28,877 nucleotides of DNA from Hyphomicrobiales bacterium (lineage in GTDB: Bacteria; Pseudomonadota; Alphaproteobacteria; Rhizobiales; JAJFHC01), in assembly GCA_021775835.1 (NCBI GenBank), contig JAJFHC010000058.1, positions 1 to 28,877 of the forward strand, in the 5' to 3' direction. Positions 1 through 7,874 of the stretch are shown here, in pieces. Each line of letters starts with the position of its first letter. The stretch's first letter is position 1. The notes under the pieces were generated by a model that saw nothing but the letters and a program-made list of their open reading frames with translations, was not told the origin of the DNA and made no database searches. A program made the position numbers and the translations under genes.

Positions 1-7
1 CGGCCTG

Positions 8-22
8 TTTGTGCGGTCGGGT
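8..22 (+). repeat. Distal terminal inverted repeat of the IS110/IS1111 element
   Basis: TTTGTGC at 8-14 followed by GGTCGGGT at 15-22 pairs with the opposite-strand copy at 1241-1257. Identity is about 13 of 15 positions if one 2-base gap is allowed. It lies downstream of the transposase stop, as expected for the right end. Confidence 0.45.
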
Positions 23-193
23 ATATCGGTTGACCGCTGGCCAATAAGGTGGCCGCGACACGGGTCCCATTCAAGTCGTCGCTCTGTTCGAGCCGTTGAT
101 CCGGTCGGGTTTGGCCCGCGTCGTGGGGATGCGCACGTGACCACCATACTGCTCTGTTCCCTCGCAATTAGCCCGGTCGCACCGGTTTGCGCC

Positions 194-1204
194 TCAAGCG
201 CTCACGGGCTGCGACCGATAGGTTTGGTCGCGCGTCATCACCGCCCAGGCGATGCGTGCGGTCTTGTTCGCCAATGCCGTTGCCACGACCGGAGCCGGCC
301 GGCGTTGTCGCAATGTGGTGAGCCACGGATCGGCTTGCGCCTTCCGGCTTCGCATGTGCGAATGGGCACCGAGGATCAGCAGACGTCGCAGATAGCCGTC
401 GCCCTGCTTGCTGATGCCGCCCCGACGGCGTTTCAACCCGCTGGCATGCTCCTTCGGGGTCAATCCCAGCCAGGCAGCAAGGTGACGGCCGGTTCTGAAC
501 TGACGCGCATCGCCGAGCGTCGCCGCCAAAGCGGTAGCCGTGATCGGTCCGATGCCCGGTATGCTTGCCAGGCGTTGGCTCCGGGCATCCGCCTTGTGAT
601 GACGTTTGATCGAGCGCTCAAGCGCCAGAACCTAGTCGTGCAGCGCGCACCATTGCGCCGCCAAAACCGTGGCGGATTCCCGCGCCATCTCCGGCAGGAC
701 AGAGTTTTCATCGATCAGATCCCGCAACCGCGTCAGTCCAGCCTGACCCTGCGCGGCCACAAGCCCGAACTCTGCCAACAACGAACGCAAAGCATTGCCC
801 AACATCGTGCGCTGGCGCACCAGCAACTCTCGCGTCCGATGCAACGCCAGGACCGCCTGCTGATCCACACTCTTCACCGGAACCGCTTGGATGCGACGGT
901 CACCGCTCGCCGCACAGATCGCTGCGGCATCAGCCGCATCTGTCTTGTTCCGCCAAACATAGCTCTTCACATAACGTGGTGGCAGCAAACGCACCTCATG
1001 GCCCAACGCCATCAACTCACGCCCCCAGTGATGCGCCGTCGCACAGGCTTCCAGCGCAATCACGCTCGGCGCATGAGTTGCAAAATACGGCAATAGCGCT
1101 TCACGACGCAGACGCTTCGACAGCACCAACTCGCCTCTCTCGTCAACACCACAGACCTGAAAAACATGCTTGGCTATATCAAGTCCTATAAGCTTTACTT
1201 CCAT
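194..1204 (-). pseudogene. IS110-family transposase interrupted by an in-frame amber codon
   Basis: The reading frame from the ATG at 1204 to the TGA at 194 would encode 336 residues, the normal IS110 size, but a TAG at 634-632 replaces codon 191. Reading is otherwise continuous in one frame, so this is a single nonsense change, most likely CAG or CAA to TAG. The N-terminal RuvC-like DEDD catalytic residues are visible: D9 in GLDIAK, E52 in ALEAC, and D89 and D92 in KTDAADA. The C-terminal half after the stop carries the Tnp IS110 C-terminal domain with the conserved serine (S265, in GGISKQGDG). A Shine-Dalgarno GGAGAGGAG lies 9 bases before the ATG. The 190-residue product would keep DEDD but lose the serine domain, so the copy is probably inactive on its own. 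TAG ends other genes here (for example at 13674), so recoding is unlikely. Confidence 0.9.
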
Positions 1205-1222
1205 TGTGGACGGCTCCTCTCC

Positions 1223-1257
1223 GATTGGGGGCAAACACAAACCCAATCTGGCACAAA
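1223..1257 (-). repeat. Proximal terminal inverted repeat of the IS, overlapping a hairpin
   Basis: The opposite strand of 1241-1257 reads TTTGTGC, then CA, then GATTGGGT, matching the copy at 8-22. The same bases form one arm of a 7-bp hairpin (GATTGGG at 1223-1229, CCCAATC at 1242-1248, 12-base loop) just upstream of the transposase start. Whether the hairpin works in DNA or RNA cannot be told. Confidence 0.45.
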
Positions 1258-1459
1258 ACGATGCCGTGAAGACGGGGCCGTCCATACCTTCAAGTCAGGG
1301 GAACGGATTTGTTGTTTCCTGCTGACAATCGTTTCCCGTGCGCGATGCGGCACGCCAGTGCTGCTTCGCAGACACGGGAGCGTACCACCCGCAGGCGCTT
1401 GAGAATGGTGATGCCACCGGCCAACGTTTCGCGTATCCGGGGAACGGTGCTGTTCTGGA

Positions 1460-2260
1460 CTATTCTGCCGCCGCACTGTGACCGTCGACCAGCTCCATCA
1501 GGCAGTCGTCGCTTAAAGGTTCGATCGGCTCGAAGTCGCGGTGGGCGATCCATGCGGGGCGTTGGAACCGGCGGATGTGGTTGTCCACATGGCACAGCGA
1601 CAGATAGACGATGGTCCGGCCAAGCGGCGAGATGTTGGGCGGGCTGGCGTGCACCAGCAGCGACGAGAACAGCAGCATGCTGCCGGCAGGCCCAGTCGGC
1701 GCCACACAGCCGCCGCGGTCGGCCAGCTTGGTTACGGTTTCGCGGTCGAGCGTCCACAGCGGATAGCTGGTGGTTTCCACATCGTGGCCGGCGTCGATGA
1801 CGCCCTGCTTGTGGCTGCCCGGAATGAACAAAAGCGGGCCGTTGGCCGCCGTCACGTCGTCGATGAACACGGCGATGTTCATGGCGCGCGGTTCCGGCAT
1901 CTGGTCGTCGCGCGCCCAGGTGCCGTAGTCCTGGTGCCATTGCCAGACGTCGCCGTCGAAGGCGGCCTTGGCGTTGACCTTGTACTGGTGCATGTAGACC
2001 GGCCCGTCGAGCAGTTGCATGACCGGGTCGACCAGACGGGGGTGGGCGCCCAGGCGGCGGAAGGCTTCGTTGTAGGTGTGGGCGGCAAAGGCGGTGCGGG
2101 CAACGCCCGACTTCTCGCGAACCACTTCCTTGCGCTCCATGGCATAAACCGTGTCGGCCTCGGCGCGCAACATCGCGGCTTCCTGTGTGCTGAAACTCCC
2201 GGGCAGGAACAGGTAGCCTTCCTCGTCGAACTGGCGGATCTGTTGTTCGGTCAATATCAC
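1460..2260 (-). CDS. Phytanoyl-CoA dioxygenase (PhyH) family protein, EctD-like
   Basis: A 266-residue Fe(II)/2-oxoglutarate-dependent oxygenase of the PhyH family. The iron triad is visible as H109 and D111 in WQWHQD and H204 in LLVHASP, with R215 placed to bind 2-oxoglutarate. The stretch from WQWHQD through MPEPRAMN and GPLLFIPGSH closely resembles ectoine hydroxylase (EctD) and its relatives. No ectoine synthesis genes (ectABC) are present, so a hydroxylase for another small metabolite is equally possible. The start is a GTG at 2260, chosen because AAGGAG sits 7 bases upstream. The gene is about 240 bases downstream of the amidase on the same strand, and the IS lies just beyond its 3' end. 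The family is sure; the substrate is unknown. Confidence 0.88.
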   Translation of the reverse strand: MILTEQQIRQFDEEGYLFLPGSFSTQEAAMLRAEADTVYAMERKEVVREKSGVARTAFAAHTYNEAFRRLGAHPRLVDPVMQLLDGPVYMHQYKVNAKAAFDGDVWQWHQDYGTWARDDQMPEPRAMNIAVFIDDVTAANGPLLFIPGSHKQGVIDAGHDVETTSYPLWTLDRETVTKLADRGGCVAPTGPAGSMLLFSSLLVHASPPNISPLGRTIVYLSLCHVDNHIRRFQRPAWIAHRDFEPIEPLSDDCLMELVDGHSAAAE

Positions 2261-2501
2261 GCAATGGCTCCTTCGGACACGTGGATCTGGGCGCCGATTT
2301 CTGATCTGCCGACCAAACCACGATTGCCCTTATTGTTAGCACGTAGAAGCGTCTGGTGCCATCCTCGAGCCCTCCATTGAACTTCAATTTATGCTGAAAG
2401 GTGCCGCGTAACAGTCAATTGCGCACATGCGGCGAGACGAACGGATGCTGGGGCAGGCCTGCGCCACGGGTACGGCCAGGCGTTGAGCGTATTGGCATTC
2501 A

Positions 2502-3944
2502 TCAATTGGCAATCGGCACCTTGTTCGGTACGGCCTCCGCCCGCGGTTCGATTGGCAATTGCCCGGCAATACCGAAAATCCGTTCGAGGTGATGGGCGGC
2601 TCTCAGCAACGCCGCTTCGCCCCTGGGTTTGCCAACGATCTGGATGCCGATAGGCAGCCCTTCGGCGGTAAAACCGCATGGCAGGCTGACGACCGGACAA
2701 GAGGTCATGGTCAACGCGAAAGTAATCGAGAACCAGTCGATATAGGTCTCGCAGGGCTGGCCGTCGATTTCCTCGACGAAACGCTGCTCGACCGGGAAGG
2801 GCGGGATCGATGCAGCCGGGCAGATCAACAGGTCATGGTTCTTAAAAAATGAGACCATGCGGTGGTAGAGTTGTATGCGGATTCGCTCGGCGTCAAAAAT
2901 CTGATCCGGGGTAATCTCGAGCCCTCGCTCGATATTGCCGATAATTTCCGGGGCGATCTGTTCGCGGTGCTCGGCAAGAACCGGCCCCATCAGTGTCGCA
3001 AACAAGACGGCCCTGAGCGTCTGGAATCCGCCCAGCACACCTGTAAAGTCCGGGGCCTCGTCCGTGACGTCCGCTCCAAGGGTCCGGAACTGTGCCGTGG
3101 CCCTCTCGCAGATTTCCGCAACCTCCCGCGCCATCGGCACGATTCCCAGGTCCCGGCTGAAAGCGACGCGTTCTGGCAGGCCGCCGCTTTTGAGTTCCTC
3201 CAGAAAAGAAGTCTGTGGGTCGTCGAAAGAAAACGGATCGTCAGCCTCATGGCCCGCTCCGGCATCCAGCATGAGAGCAACATCGCTCACACACCTGGCC
3301 ATCGGTCCTTCAACCCACAGCGCGTCGAAGGTCGGCAACCTGGCCCCTCTCGGCACCCGCCCCGGTCCTGGCCGTAGGCCGACGATGCCGTTGAAGCTTG
3401 CCGGTGTCCGCAGGCTGCCGCCGAGGTCGTTACCGGTTGCCAGCCAGACCGACCCGGTCGCGAGCGCTGCTGCCGACCCGCCGGAAGACCCACCGGCGCT
3501 CAGTCGCGTATCCCACGGGTTTCGCGTGATCCCGAACACAGGATTGAACGTGTGCCCGCCGGCCCACTCCGGAACGTTGGATTTGGCAATCGGGATGGCG
3601 TCGTTGCGCTCCAGCCGTGCAACCGTCGCATCGGACATTTCCGCCATGTTGTCGGCAAAGATCGGCGAGCCATAAGTGGTCAGCACACCGCCAACGTCGT
3701 TATAATCCTTGACGGCGATCGGCAGCCCAAGAAGCGATCGACTGTTTTCGGAAGGAATTGTGGAAGACAGTTTTTCAGCCTGCGCCCGAGCCCTTTCAAA
3801 GCAGCGGATCGGCAGGGCATTGATGCTTTCGTCCACCGATTGGATTCGCTCGATCGACGCTTCCACCAGCTCCGTCGGCGAGACCTGCCTGCTGCGCAAC
3901 AGTGAAACCGCCTCCGTCGCCGTCATATGGATCAACTCGTTCAA
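2502..3944 (-). CDS. Amidase signature family amidase
   Basis: A 480-residue amidase signature enzyme, expected to hydrolyse an amide to acid plus ammonia or amine. With the TTG at 3944 as codon 1, the catalytic Ser-cisSer-Lys triad is K79 (PIAVKD), S153 (GGSSGGS) and S177 (GNDLGGSLR); the 24-residue spacing of the serines matches the family. The TTG start overlaps the upstream stop (TTGA) and has a GGGAG 7 bases upstream, so translation is probably coupled. An ATG at 3926 (474 residues) is possible but its ribosome site is weaker, and the longer in-frame ATG at 4019 lies inside the upstream gene. It is the third gene of an overlapping hydrolase-membrane protein-amidase operon. No signal peptide, so it is cytoplasmic. 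Substrate unknown. Confidence 0.92.
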   Translation of the reverse strand: MNELIHMTATEAVSLLRSRQVSPTELVEASIERIQSVDESINALPIRCFERARAQAEKLSSTIPSENSRSLLGLPIAVKDYNDVGGVLTTYGSPIFADNMAEMSDATVARLERNDAIPIAKSNVPEWAGGHTFNPVFGITRNPWDTRLSAGGSSGGSAAALATGSVWLATGNDLGGSLRTPASFNGIVGLRPGPGRVPRGARLPTFDALWVEGPMARCVSDVALMLDAGAGHEADDPFSFDDPQTSFLEELKSGGLPERVAFSRDLGIVPMAREVAEICERATAQFRTLGADVTDEAPDFTGVLGGFQTLRAVLFATLMGPVLAEHREQIAPEIIGNIERGLEITPDQIFDAERIRIQLYHRMVSFFKNHDLLICPAASIPPFPVEQRFVEEIDGQPCETYIDWFSITFALTMTSCPVVSLPCGFTAEGLPIGIQIVGKPRGEAALLRAAHHLERIFGIAGQLPIEPRAEAVPNKVPIAN

Positions 3945-4399
3945 CAGGTTTCTCCCTTCAGGAGTTTCTTGGTCAGGACCAAGCTTGGAAGAACGACGAG
4001 CCAGAGGTTGAGGCCCCACCAGAACGGGTCAAACGATTGTTGTATCGCCCAGAACGAAAGTGCCATCAATCCGGCACAGAACATCAAGGACAACGACACA
4101 ATCGAAAGGGCTTCGGCTTTCCGAAGCGACAGGGATGCAAAACGGGAAACAAGGCCGGTGATCGCAAACAGGACATCAATGGGAAAGAACGACCAGTTCC
4201 AGATCACGATCAATGGGTTGCGATAGTCGGAGTACATATACTCCGGCGGAACGGAGATAATGTCGAGTACGACCAGGGTTGCAAACAACCAGTAGGCCAG
4301 CATACTGGCCTCGGTGAACGTCAGGGTCCACTTCAACGTCCCGTTCATCGTGTTGACGTCTTTCCCTCTGCCAAGACCGGTTATGATTGACCCGCTCAA
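3941..4399 (-). CDS. Small integral membrane protein, resembles YvaD/DUF5360
   Basis: A 152-residue hydrophobic protein with about four membrane segments: roughly residues 28-50, a segment around the NPLIVIWNWSFFPID motif and continuing into FAITGL, then LSIVSLSLMFCAGLMAL and WWGLNLWLVVLPSLVL. The order of an EYMY-x-DYxNP box, WNWSFFPID and a SFWAI near the end is what I remember of the YvaD (DUF5360) family, whose function is unknown; I could not check this. The ATG overlaps the stop of the upstream hydrolase gene (ATGA at 4399-4396), and the stop overlaps the amidase start, so all three genes are probably translationally coupled. It could be a transporter accessory or a membrane anchor, but nothing in the sequence decides. 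Confidence 0.8.
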   Translation of the reverse strand: MSGSIITGLGRGKDVNTMNGTLKWTLTFTEASMLAYWLFATLVVLDIISVPPEYMYSDYRNPLIVIWNWSFFPIDVLFAITGLVSRFASLSLRKAEALSIVSLSLMFCAGLMALSFWAIQQSFDPFWWGLNLWLVVLPSLVLTKKLLKGETC

Positions 4400-5226
4400 A
4401 CCGCACCCTCGTTCTTGGCCAGGTGTTCCCGCAAATGAGGAAGCGCGGTCGTGGCGTGGGTAAACGGGCTCATGTGGCCGGCCCCTTCAATCTCGATGGT
4501 GCGGCACCCCGGGATAGCCTGCTCGGCAATTTCACAAACCCGGTGCATCGAGGCGATCGTGTCGCGGCCCTTGAACAGCAGGGCCGGAAGGCCGAGTGCA
4601 GTCAGGTCGTCGCGCGACGGTTCCTCGAACCAGGGGGTTCTCCACTCGTGGTAGAGCCTGTTTGACCCAAGCCGCATGAACGCTTTTACGGGCTCGGGAA
4701 GCTTGTTCCAGGCGCCGTCCTGACGGGCCCATGCGTCGACAAAACTTGCCATCGCCCGTTCCGTGTCGCCGTCATCCAGGGCGGCTCTGTAACGGTTGGC
4801 CATGTCTTCGGGTTCCGCGAACAGGGGATCGTTGGACTGGTGCAGCAAATGGAAATAGACCGGTTCGAACAACGTCAGGCTTTTTATCTGCGCGCGATGC
4901 GATTTGATGCTGGGATAGGAAAAGCATCCGCCACCGGAATGAACCACGAAATGCACAGGCTCTGCCAGCAGGTCGAGCACGGCATCGATGGCCCGCTCGT
5001 CGTCCCGGGTCGTCCAGTGCCGTTCGATCGGCCAGGGTTCGCTCCGTCCGCTGCCGAACAGGTCGATACAGATCGTTCGATAGTCTTCGCTGAGGGCGCC
5101 GGCGAGCGACTTCCATTGCCCACCGCCGCCGCAGCTGCCATGGACAAAGACAACCGGCACGCCGTCACCACCTTCAGCACTGTCGGCATAGTGCAGCCTG
5201 TCACCATCGATGTTCAGTATGGGCAT
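4396..5226 (-). CDS. Alpha/beta hydrolase
   Basis: A 276-residue alpha/beta-hydrolase fold protein. It shows the oxyanion-hole motif VVFVHGSCGGG near residue 30, an IDLFGSGRS strand-turn, a nucleophile serine in FVVHSGGG, and the catalytic histidine in EGAGHMSPF near the C-terminus. The nucleophile elbow is atypical: the usual first glycine of G-x-S-x-G is valine here. The start at 5226 is preferred because GGAGG lies 9 bases upstream; an ATG two codons earlier (5232) has only a 3-base spacer. It is the first gene of the overlapping operon with the YvaD-like protein and the amidase, and is divergent from the MDR oxidoreductase. A hydrolase and an amidase made in fixed ratio suggest stepwise cleavage of an ester- or amide-containing substrate. 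Substrate unknown. Confidence 0.9.
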   Translation of the reverse strand: MPILNIDGDRLHYADSAEGGDGVPVVFVHGSCGGGGQWKSLAGALSEDYRTICIDLFGSGRSEPWPIERHWTTRDDERAIDAVLDLLAEPVHFVVHSGGGCFSYPSIKSHRAQIKSLTLFEPVYFHLLHQSNDPLFAEPEDMANRYRAALDDGDTERAMASFVDAWARQDGAWNKLPEPVKAFMRLGSNRLYHEWRTPWFEEPSRDDLTALGLPALLFKGRDTIASMHRVCEIAEQAIPGCRTIEIEGAGHMSPFTHATTALPHLREHLAKNEGAV

Positions 5227-5244
5227 GCCCATAATCCTCCGGAT

Positions 5245-5275
5245 GTGGTCTCCAAATGTAGTCTCCAAAAACCAC
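5245..5275. promoter_or_regulatory. Tandem GTCTCCAAA repeat in a divergent promoter region
   Basis: GTCTCCAAA occurs at 5248-5256 and again at 5261-5269, a 13-base period, flanked by GTGGT (5245-5249) and ACCAC (5271-5275). The site lies between the leftward hydrolase operon and the rightward MDR gene, where a shared regulator could bind. No regulator gene is adjacent. Confidence 0.35.
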
Positions 5276-5375
5276 TTGTGTCTGGATGTGCATGGAATAC
5301 GCTCGACCAGGACAAGACAATAACCGGACCCGCGCGAATGCCAAGCGTTACAGGGCAAAGCGAAAGTACATCACA

Positions 5376-6479
5376 GTGAGCGGACAAATTCCCGCACGGA
5401 TGACAGCCGTGCACCTCGTCGGCCACGGCGGCATCGAAATGCTCGAGTATCGGACCGATGTGCCTGTTCCGTCTCCGGGTGACGGGGAAGTGCTGATCGA
5501 AGTGGCTGCTGCCGGTGTCAACAATACCGACATCAACACGCGCATCGGCTGGTACTCCAAGAAGGTGAGCGATGCCACCAACGAGGGCGGTGCGGAGGGT
5601 TTCGACGAGGTCGACGACGACGATGCGACCTGGTCCGGTGTTCCCATGGCGTTTCCCCGCATTCAGGGCGCGGATTGCTGCGGCCGGATCGTGGCGATAG
5701 GAGAGGGCGTCGACGCCGCGCGCGTCGGGCAGCGGGTGATAGTGCGCAACATGCTGCGGTCCTATGTCGACTACCGGCCGTTCGAATGCTGGACGTTCGG
5801 ATCGGAATGCGACGGCGGCTTCGCCCAATATGCGGTGGCGCCGTCACGGGAAACCCACAAGGTGGAGTGTGACTGGAGCGATGCCGAACTGGCCTCGATC
5901 CCGTGTGCCTACTCGACCGCCGAAAACATGCTGCACCGGGCCAATCTGGGGGCTGAGCGGGTTCTGGTGACCGGCGCGTCCGGCGGCGTCGGCTCGGCCG
6001 CGGTTCAGCTTGCCAAGCGCCGCGGCGCCCACGTGGTGGCGGTGGCGAGCGCGTCGAAGGCACAGGACGTGCGGGCGGCCGGTGCCGACGAGGTCATCGA
6101 CCGCGACGCCGATCTGGTCGAAGCAGTCGGTGCCAACAGCATCGATGTGGTGATTGATCTCGTGGCGGGCGACGGCTGGCCGGTTTTGCTCGACATCCTC
6201 AAGCTGGGCGGGCGTTATGCAACCGCCGGTGCGATCGCCGGTCCCCTGGTCGAACTCGATGTGCGCACGCTCTACCTGAAGGACCTGACCTTCCTGGGCT
6301 GCACGTTCCAGGACGATGTGGTGTTCGAGAATCTCGTCTCCTACATCGAACGCGGCGAAATAAGGCCCCTGGTGGCAAAGACATTCCCACTGAGTGAGAT
6401 CGGCCAGGCCCAGGAAACGTTTCTGGCCAAGAAATTCACCGGCAAGCTCGTGCTCATTCCCCCGGAGCGTGATCCGTGA
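5376..6479 (+). CDS. Quinone oxidoreductase-like MDR family dehydrogenase
   Basis: A 367-residue medium-chain dehydrogenase/reductase. An N-terminal GroES-like domain carries AAAGVNNTDIN and DVPVPSPGDGEVLI, and the Rossmann nucleotide loop is TGASGGVGSAAVQLA at about residues 199-213. The family reduces or oxidises quinones, enals or alcohols with NAD(P)H. The GTG start at 5376 gives an N-terminus (SGQIPARM-TAV) that I judge family-like; the ATG at 5400 is the alternative, and neither has a strong ribosome site. An unusual acidic insert, GFDEVDDDDATW, follows residue 75. It is divergent from the hydrolase-amidase operon with about 150 bases between, suggesting co-regulation. Its 3' neighbour is convergent. 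A decayed relative of this gene lies at about 9748-9828. Confidence 0.88.
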   Translation: MSGQIPARMTAVHLVGHGGIEMLEYRTDVPVPSPGDGEVLIEVAAAGVNNTDINTRIGWYSKKVSDATNEGGAEGFDEVDDDDATWSGVPMAFPRIQGADCCGRIVAIGEGVDAARVGQRVIVRNMLRSYVDYRPFECWTFGSECDGGFAQYAVAPSRETHKVECDWSDAELASIPCAYSTAENMLHRANLGAERVLVTGASGGVGSAAVQLAKRRGAHVVAVASASKAQDVRAAGADEVIDRDADLVEAVGANSIDVVIDLVAGDGWPVLLDILKLGGRYATAGAIAGPLVELDVRTLYLKDLTFLGCTFQDDVVFENLVSYIERGEIRPLVAKTFPLSEIGQAQETFLAKKFTGKLVLIPPERDP

Positions 6480-6588
6480 CATGAGTTCACCATTCGTCGG
6501 CATAGACAGACACAAGCGTGGCCCGGTCATCCATCTGAAATGGGCAATGGTTACCGACCGTCGATAGGCAGTATGCCGAACCTGGCAC

Positions 6589-7794
6589 CTACGAGAACCG
6601 CGCTCGCCACTTAACGCAACGTTGTTCATCCCGCACGTCATAGGCGTCGATAGCCTCAGCGGGGGTCATGTCAAATTGGCTCTCGCTGTCTTCCCCAAGC
6701 GCCGTCAAGCGCATTGAGTACCAAGCCGTGACCCCGCCACGGGGAAGTGCATCAAAAACCGGGAATTCAGGATCGCCGCCATCTTCGCCTAACCAGGTAT
6801 TTGCCAGCGCTGGGTTGAGCGCCATTGCGCGAGCGATACTGACGGCATCAGCACAACCGCTCTCAATCGCTTCCCTGGCATGATCCCGCGTCACAAATCC
6901 TCCCGTCGCCGCGATAGGAATGGAGGTCACCTCTTTTGCACGCTTTGTGAAATCCATGAAATAAGGCCCGGATGAAGACGTACTGTCGGAACTCGATGCA
7001 GCACCCGGGAAATACGTCCCTCCGCTCACATCAATGAGATCGACTGATGTTTGTTCGAGGAGACGAACGACCTCCAAAGCATCGTCTTCCGTAAGGCCGC
7101 CCACCAGTTTGTCTGTCGAATTGATCTTGATGCCAATTGGAAGAGTTGAGCCAACGGTGTTTCTGACCTCGCCTATCACGTCGTGAATGATGCGAAACCG
7201 TCCCTTGACTGAGCCGCCGTAAGCATCCGTCCTGTGATTGAACAGCGGTGACAGGAATTGGCTAAACAGGAATCCGTGGCCTGCGTGGATTTGCACACCC
7301 CCAAATCCCGAATCCTGTGCGAGTTTCGCTGCTCTTGAGTAGGCGCCGGGCAGTTCATGTATGTCATCAAGGGACATTCCCTCGCATTGGAGACCTTCAA
7401 TATCCAACGCTGATGGCCCTTTCGGTTCACTGATCGGCAGGTGCGAAAGCGCGCCCGCATGTCCAAGCTGTGGCCAAATATGCGCGCCATGTGACGATCC
7501 GCGCTGAGCCAGAACCTGTAAGGCCTTCATATCGGCGTCTGGCGCTAGAACAAGGTTTCCGGGTTTTTCGGGATAGTGCGGGTTGGTCTGAACTTCACCG
7601 ATCAGCGATAGCGCCGCGCCGCCCTCGGCCCACCGTTCGTAGAGTCTCGATTGCGTTTGGGTGGGATTGCCTTGGCCATCTCCCAAGGAGTCGGACATCG
7701 CTGATTTAATCAACCTGTTCTTGAGACTCACACCGCATGGCAATTCCAAAGGGCGCCCCAGCACATCTTTTGAATGTTGAGTTTGTTGGGTCAT
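6589..7794 (-). CDS. NADH:flavin oxidoreductase, Old Yellow Enzyme family
   Basis: A 401-residue FMN-dependent TIM-barrel enzyme of the Old Yellow Enzyme family, which reduces activated C=C bonds with NAD(P)H. Visible family features are QLGHAG at 109-114, the active-site motif IHAGHGFL with H170 and H173, and the following FLSP...R-TD-YGGS region that supports FMN. The position of the usual proton-donor tyrosine (HGYL in many relatives) is phenylalanine here (F175), as in some long bacterial members; this could alter or reduce ene-reductase activity. GGAGA lies 6 bases before the ATG. It is 80 bases downstream of the ArsR repressor gene on the same strand. A copy of the ArsR-type near-palindrome sits in that gap, so it is probably de-repressed by the ligand or oxidant the repressor senses. 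Confidence 0.92.
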   Translation of the reverse strand: MTQQTQHSKDVLGRPLELPCGVSLKNRLIKSAMSDSLGDGQGNPTQTQSRLYERWAEGGAALSLIGEVQTNPHYPEKPGNLVLAPDADMKALQVLAQRGSSHGAHIWPQLGHAGALSHLPISEPKGPSALDIEGLQCEGMSLDDIHELPGAYSRAAKLAQDSGFGGVQIHAGHGFLFSQFLSPLFNHRTDAYGGSVKGRFRIIHDVIGEVRNTVGSTLPIGIKINSTDKLVGGLTEDDALEVVRLLEQTSVDLIDVSGGTYFPGAASSSDSTSSSGPYFMDFTKRAKEVTSIPIAATGGFVTRDHAREAIESGCADAVSIARAMALNPALANTWLGEDGGDPEFPVFDALPRGGVTAWYSMRLTALGEDSESQFDMTPAEAIDAYDVRDEQRCVKWRARFS

Positions 7795-7805
7795 CTTCTG
7801 TCTCC

Positions 7806-7821
7806 ATCGTGATATTTCGAT
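7806..7821. promoter_or_regulatory. Predicted ArsR operator between arsR and the OYE gene
   Basis: The minus strand reads ATCGAAATATCACGAT, identical at 15 of 16 positions to the site just upstream of the repressor gene. The core is a near-palindrome, ATCG-N8-CGAT with ATAT in the middle. It lies 12 bases upstream of the OYE start codon and next to its Shine-Dalgarno site, so binding would also block the downstream gene. Confidence 0.6.
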
Positions 7822-7874
7822 ATTTCGTTTTCCTGGCGCAAACGAGCTCGTCTTGGCCTGGATTTCTCGAAGGG

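Larger units (their letters stand above)
1..1265 (-). mobile_element. IS110-family (IS1111-like) insertion sequence, nearly complete, transposase broken
   Basis: The element is defined by an IS110-type DEDD transposase reading leftward, with a short region upstream of its start codon and about 190 bases downstream. Imperfect inverted repeats lie at 8-22 and 1241-1257, sharing TTTGTGC and a following GGGT when read inward. The implied length of about 1.27 kb fits the family. A long downstream end with subterminal inverted repeats is typical of the IS1111 group. The exact ends are uncertain: the left one coincides with the window edge and the right one is extrapolated a few bases beyond the repeat. 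No target duplication is expected for this family and none was seen. Confidence 0.75.

Noticed and set aside
632..634. Possible stop-codon recoding of TAG in the transposase
   Set aside because: TAG serves as the normal stop of other genes here (for example 13672-13674) and no recoding signal is visible; a nonsense mutation is simpler.
1290..2387. 365-codon open frame on the minus strand overlapping the PhyH gene
   Set aside because: It is out of frame with the PhyH gene, which has catalytic motifs and a ribosome site. The translation is arginine- and proline-rich shadow sequence of a GC-rich gene.
6498..6578. CGGCATA/TATGCCG inverted repeat as a terminator between the MDR and OYE genes
   Set aside because: Only 7 bp with a 67-base loop and no T-run.
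5844..6641. 265-codon minus-strand frame opposite the MDR gene
   Set aside because: No recognisable domain, antisense to an enzyme with clear motifs.
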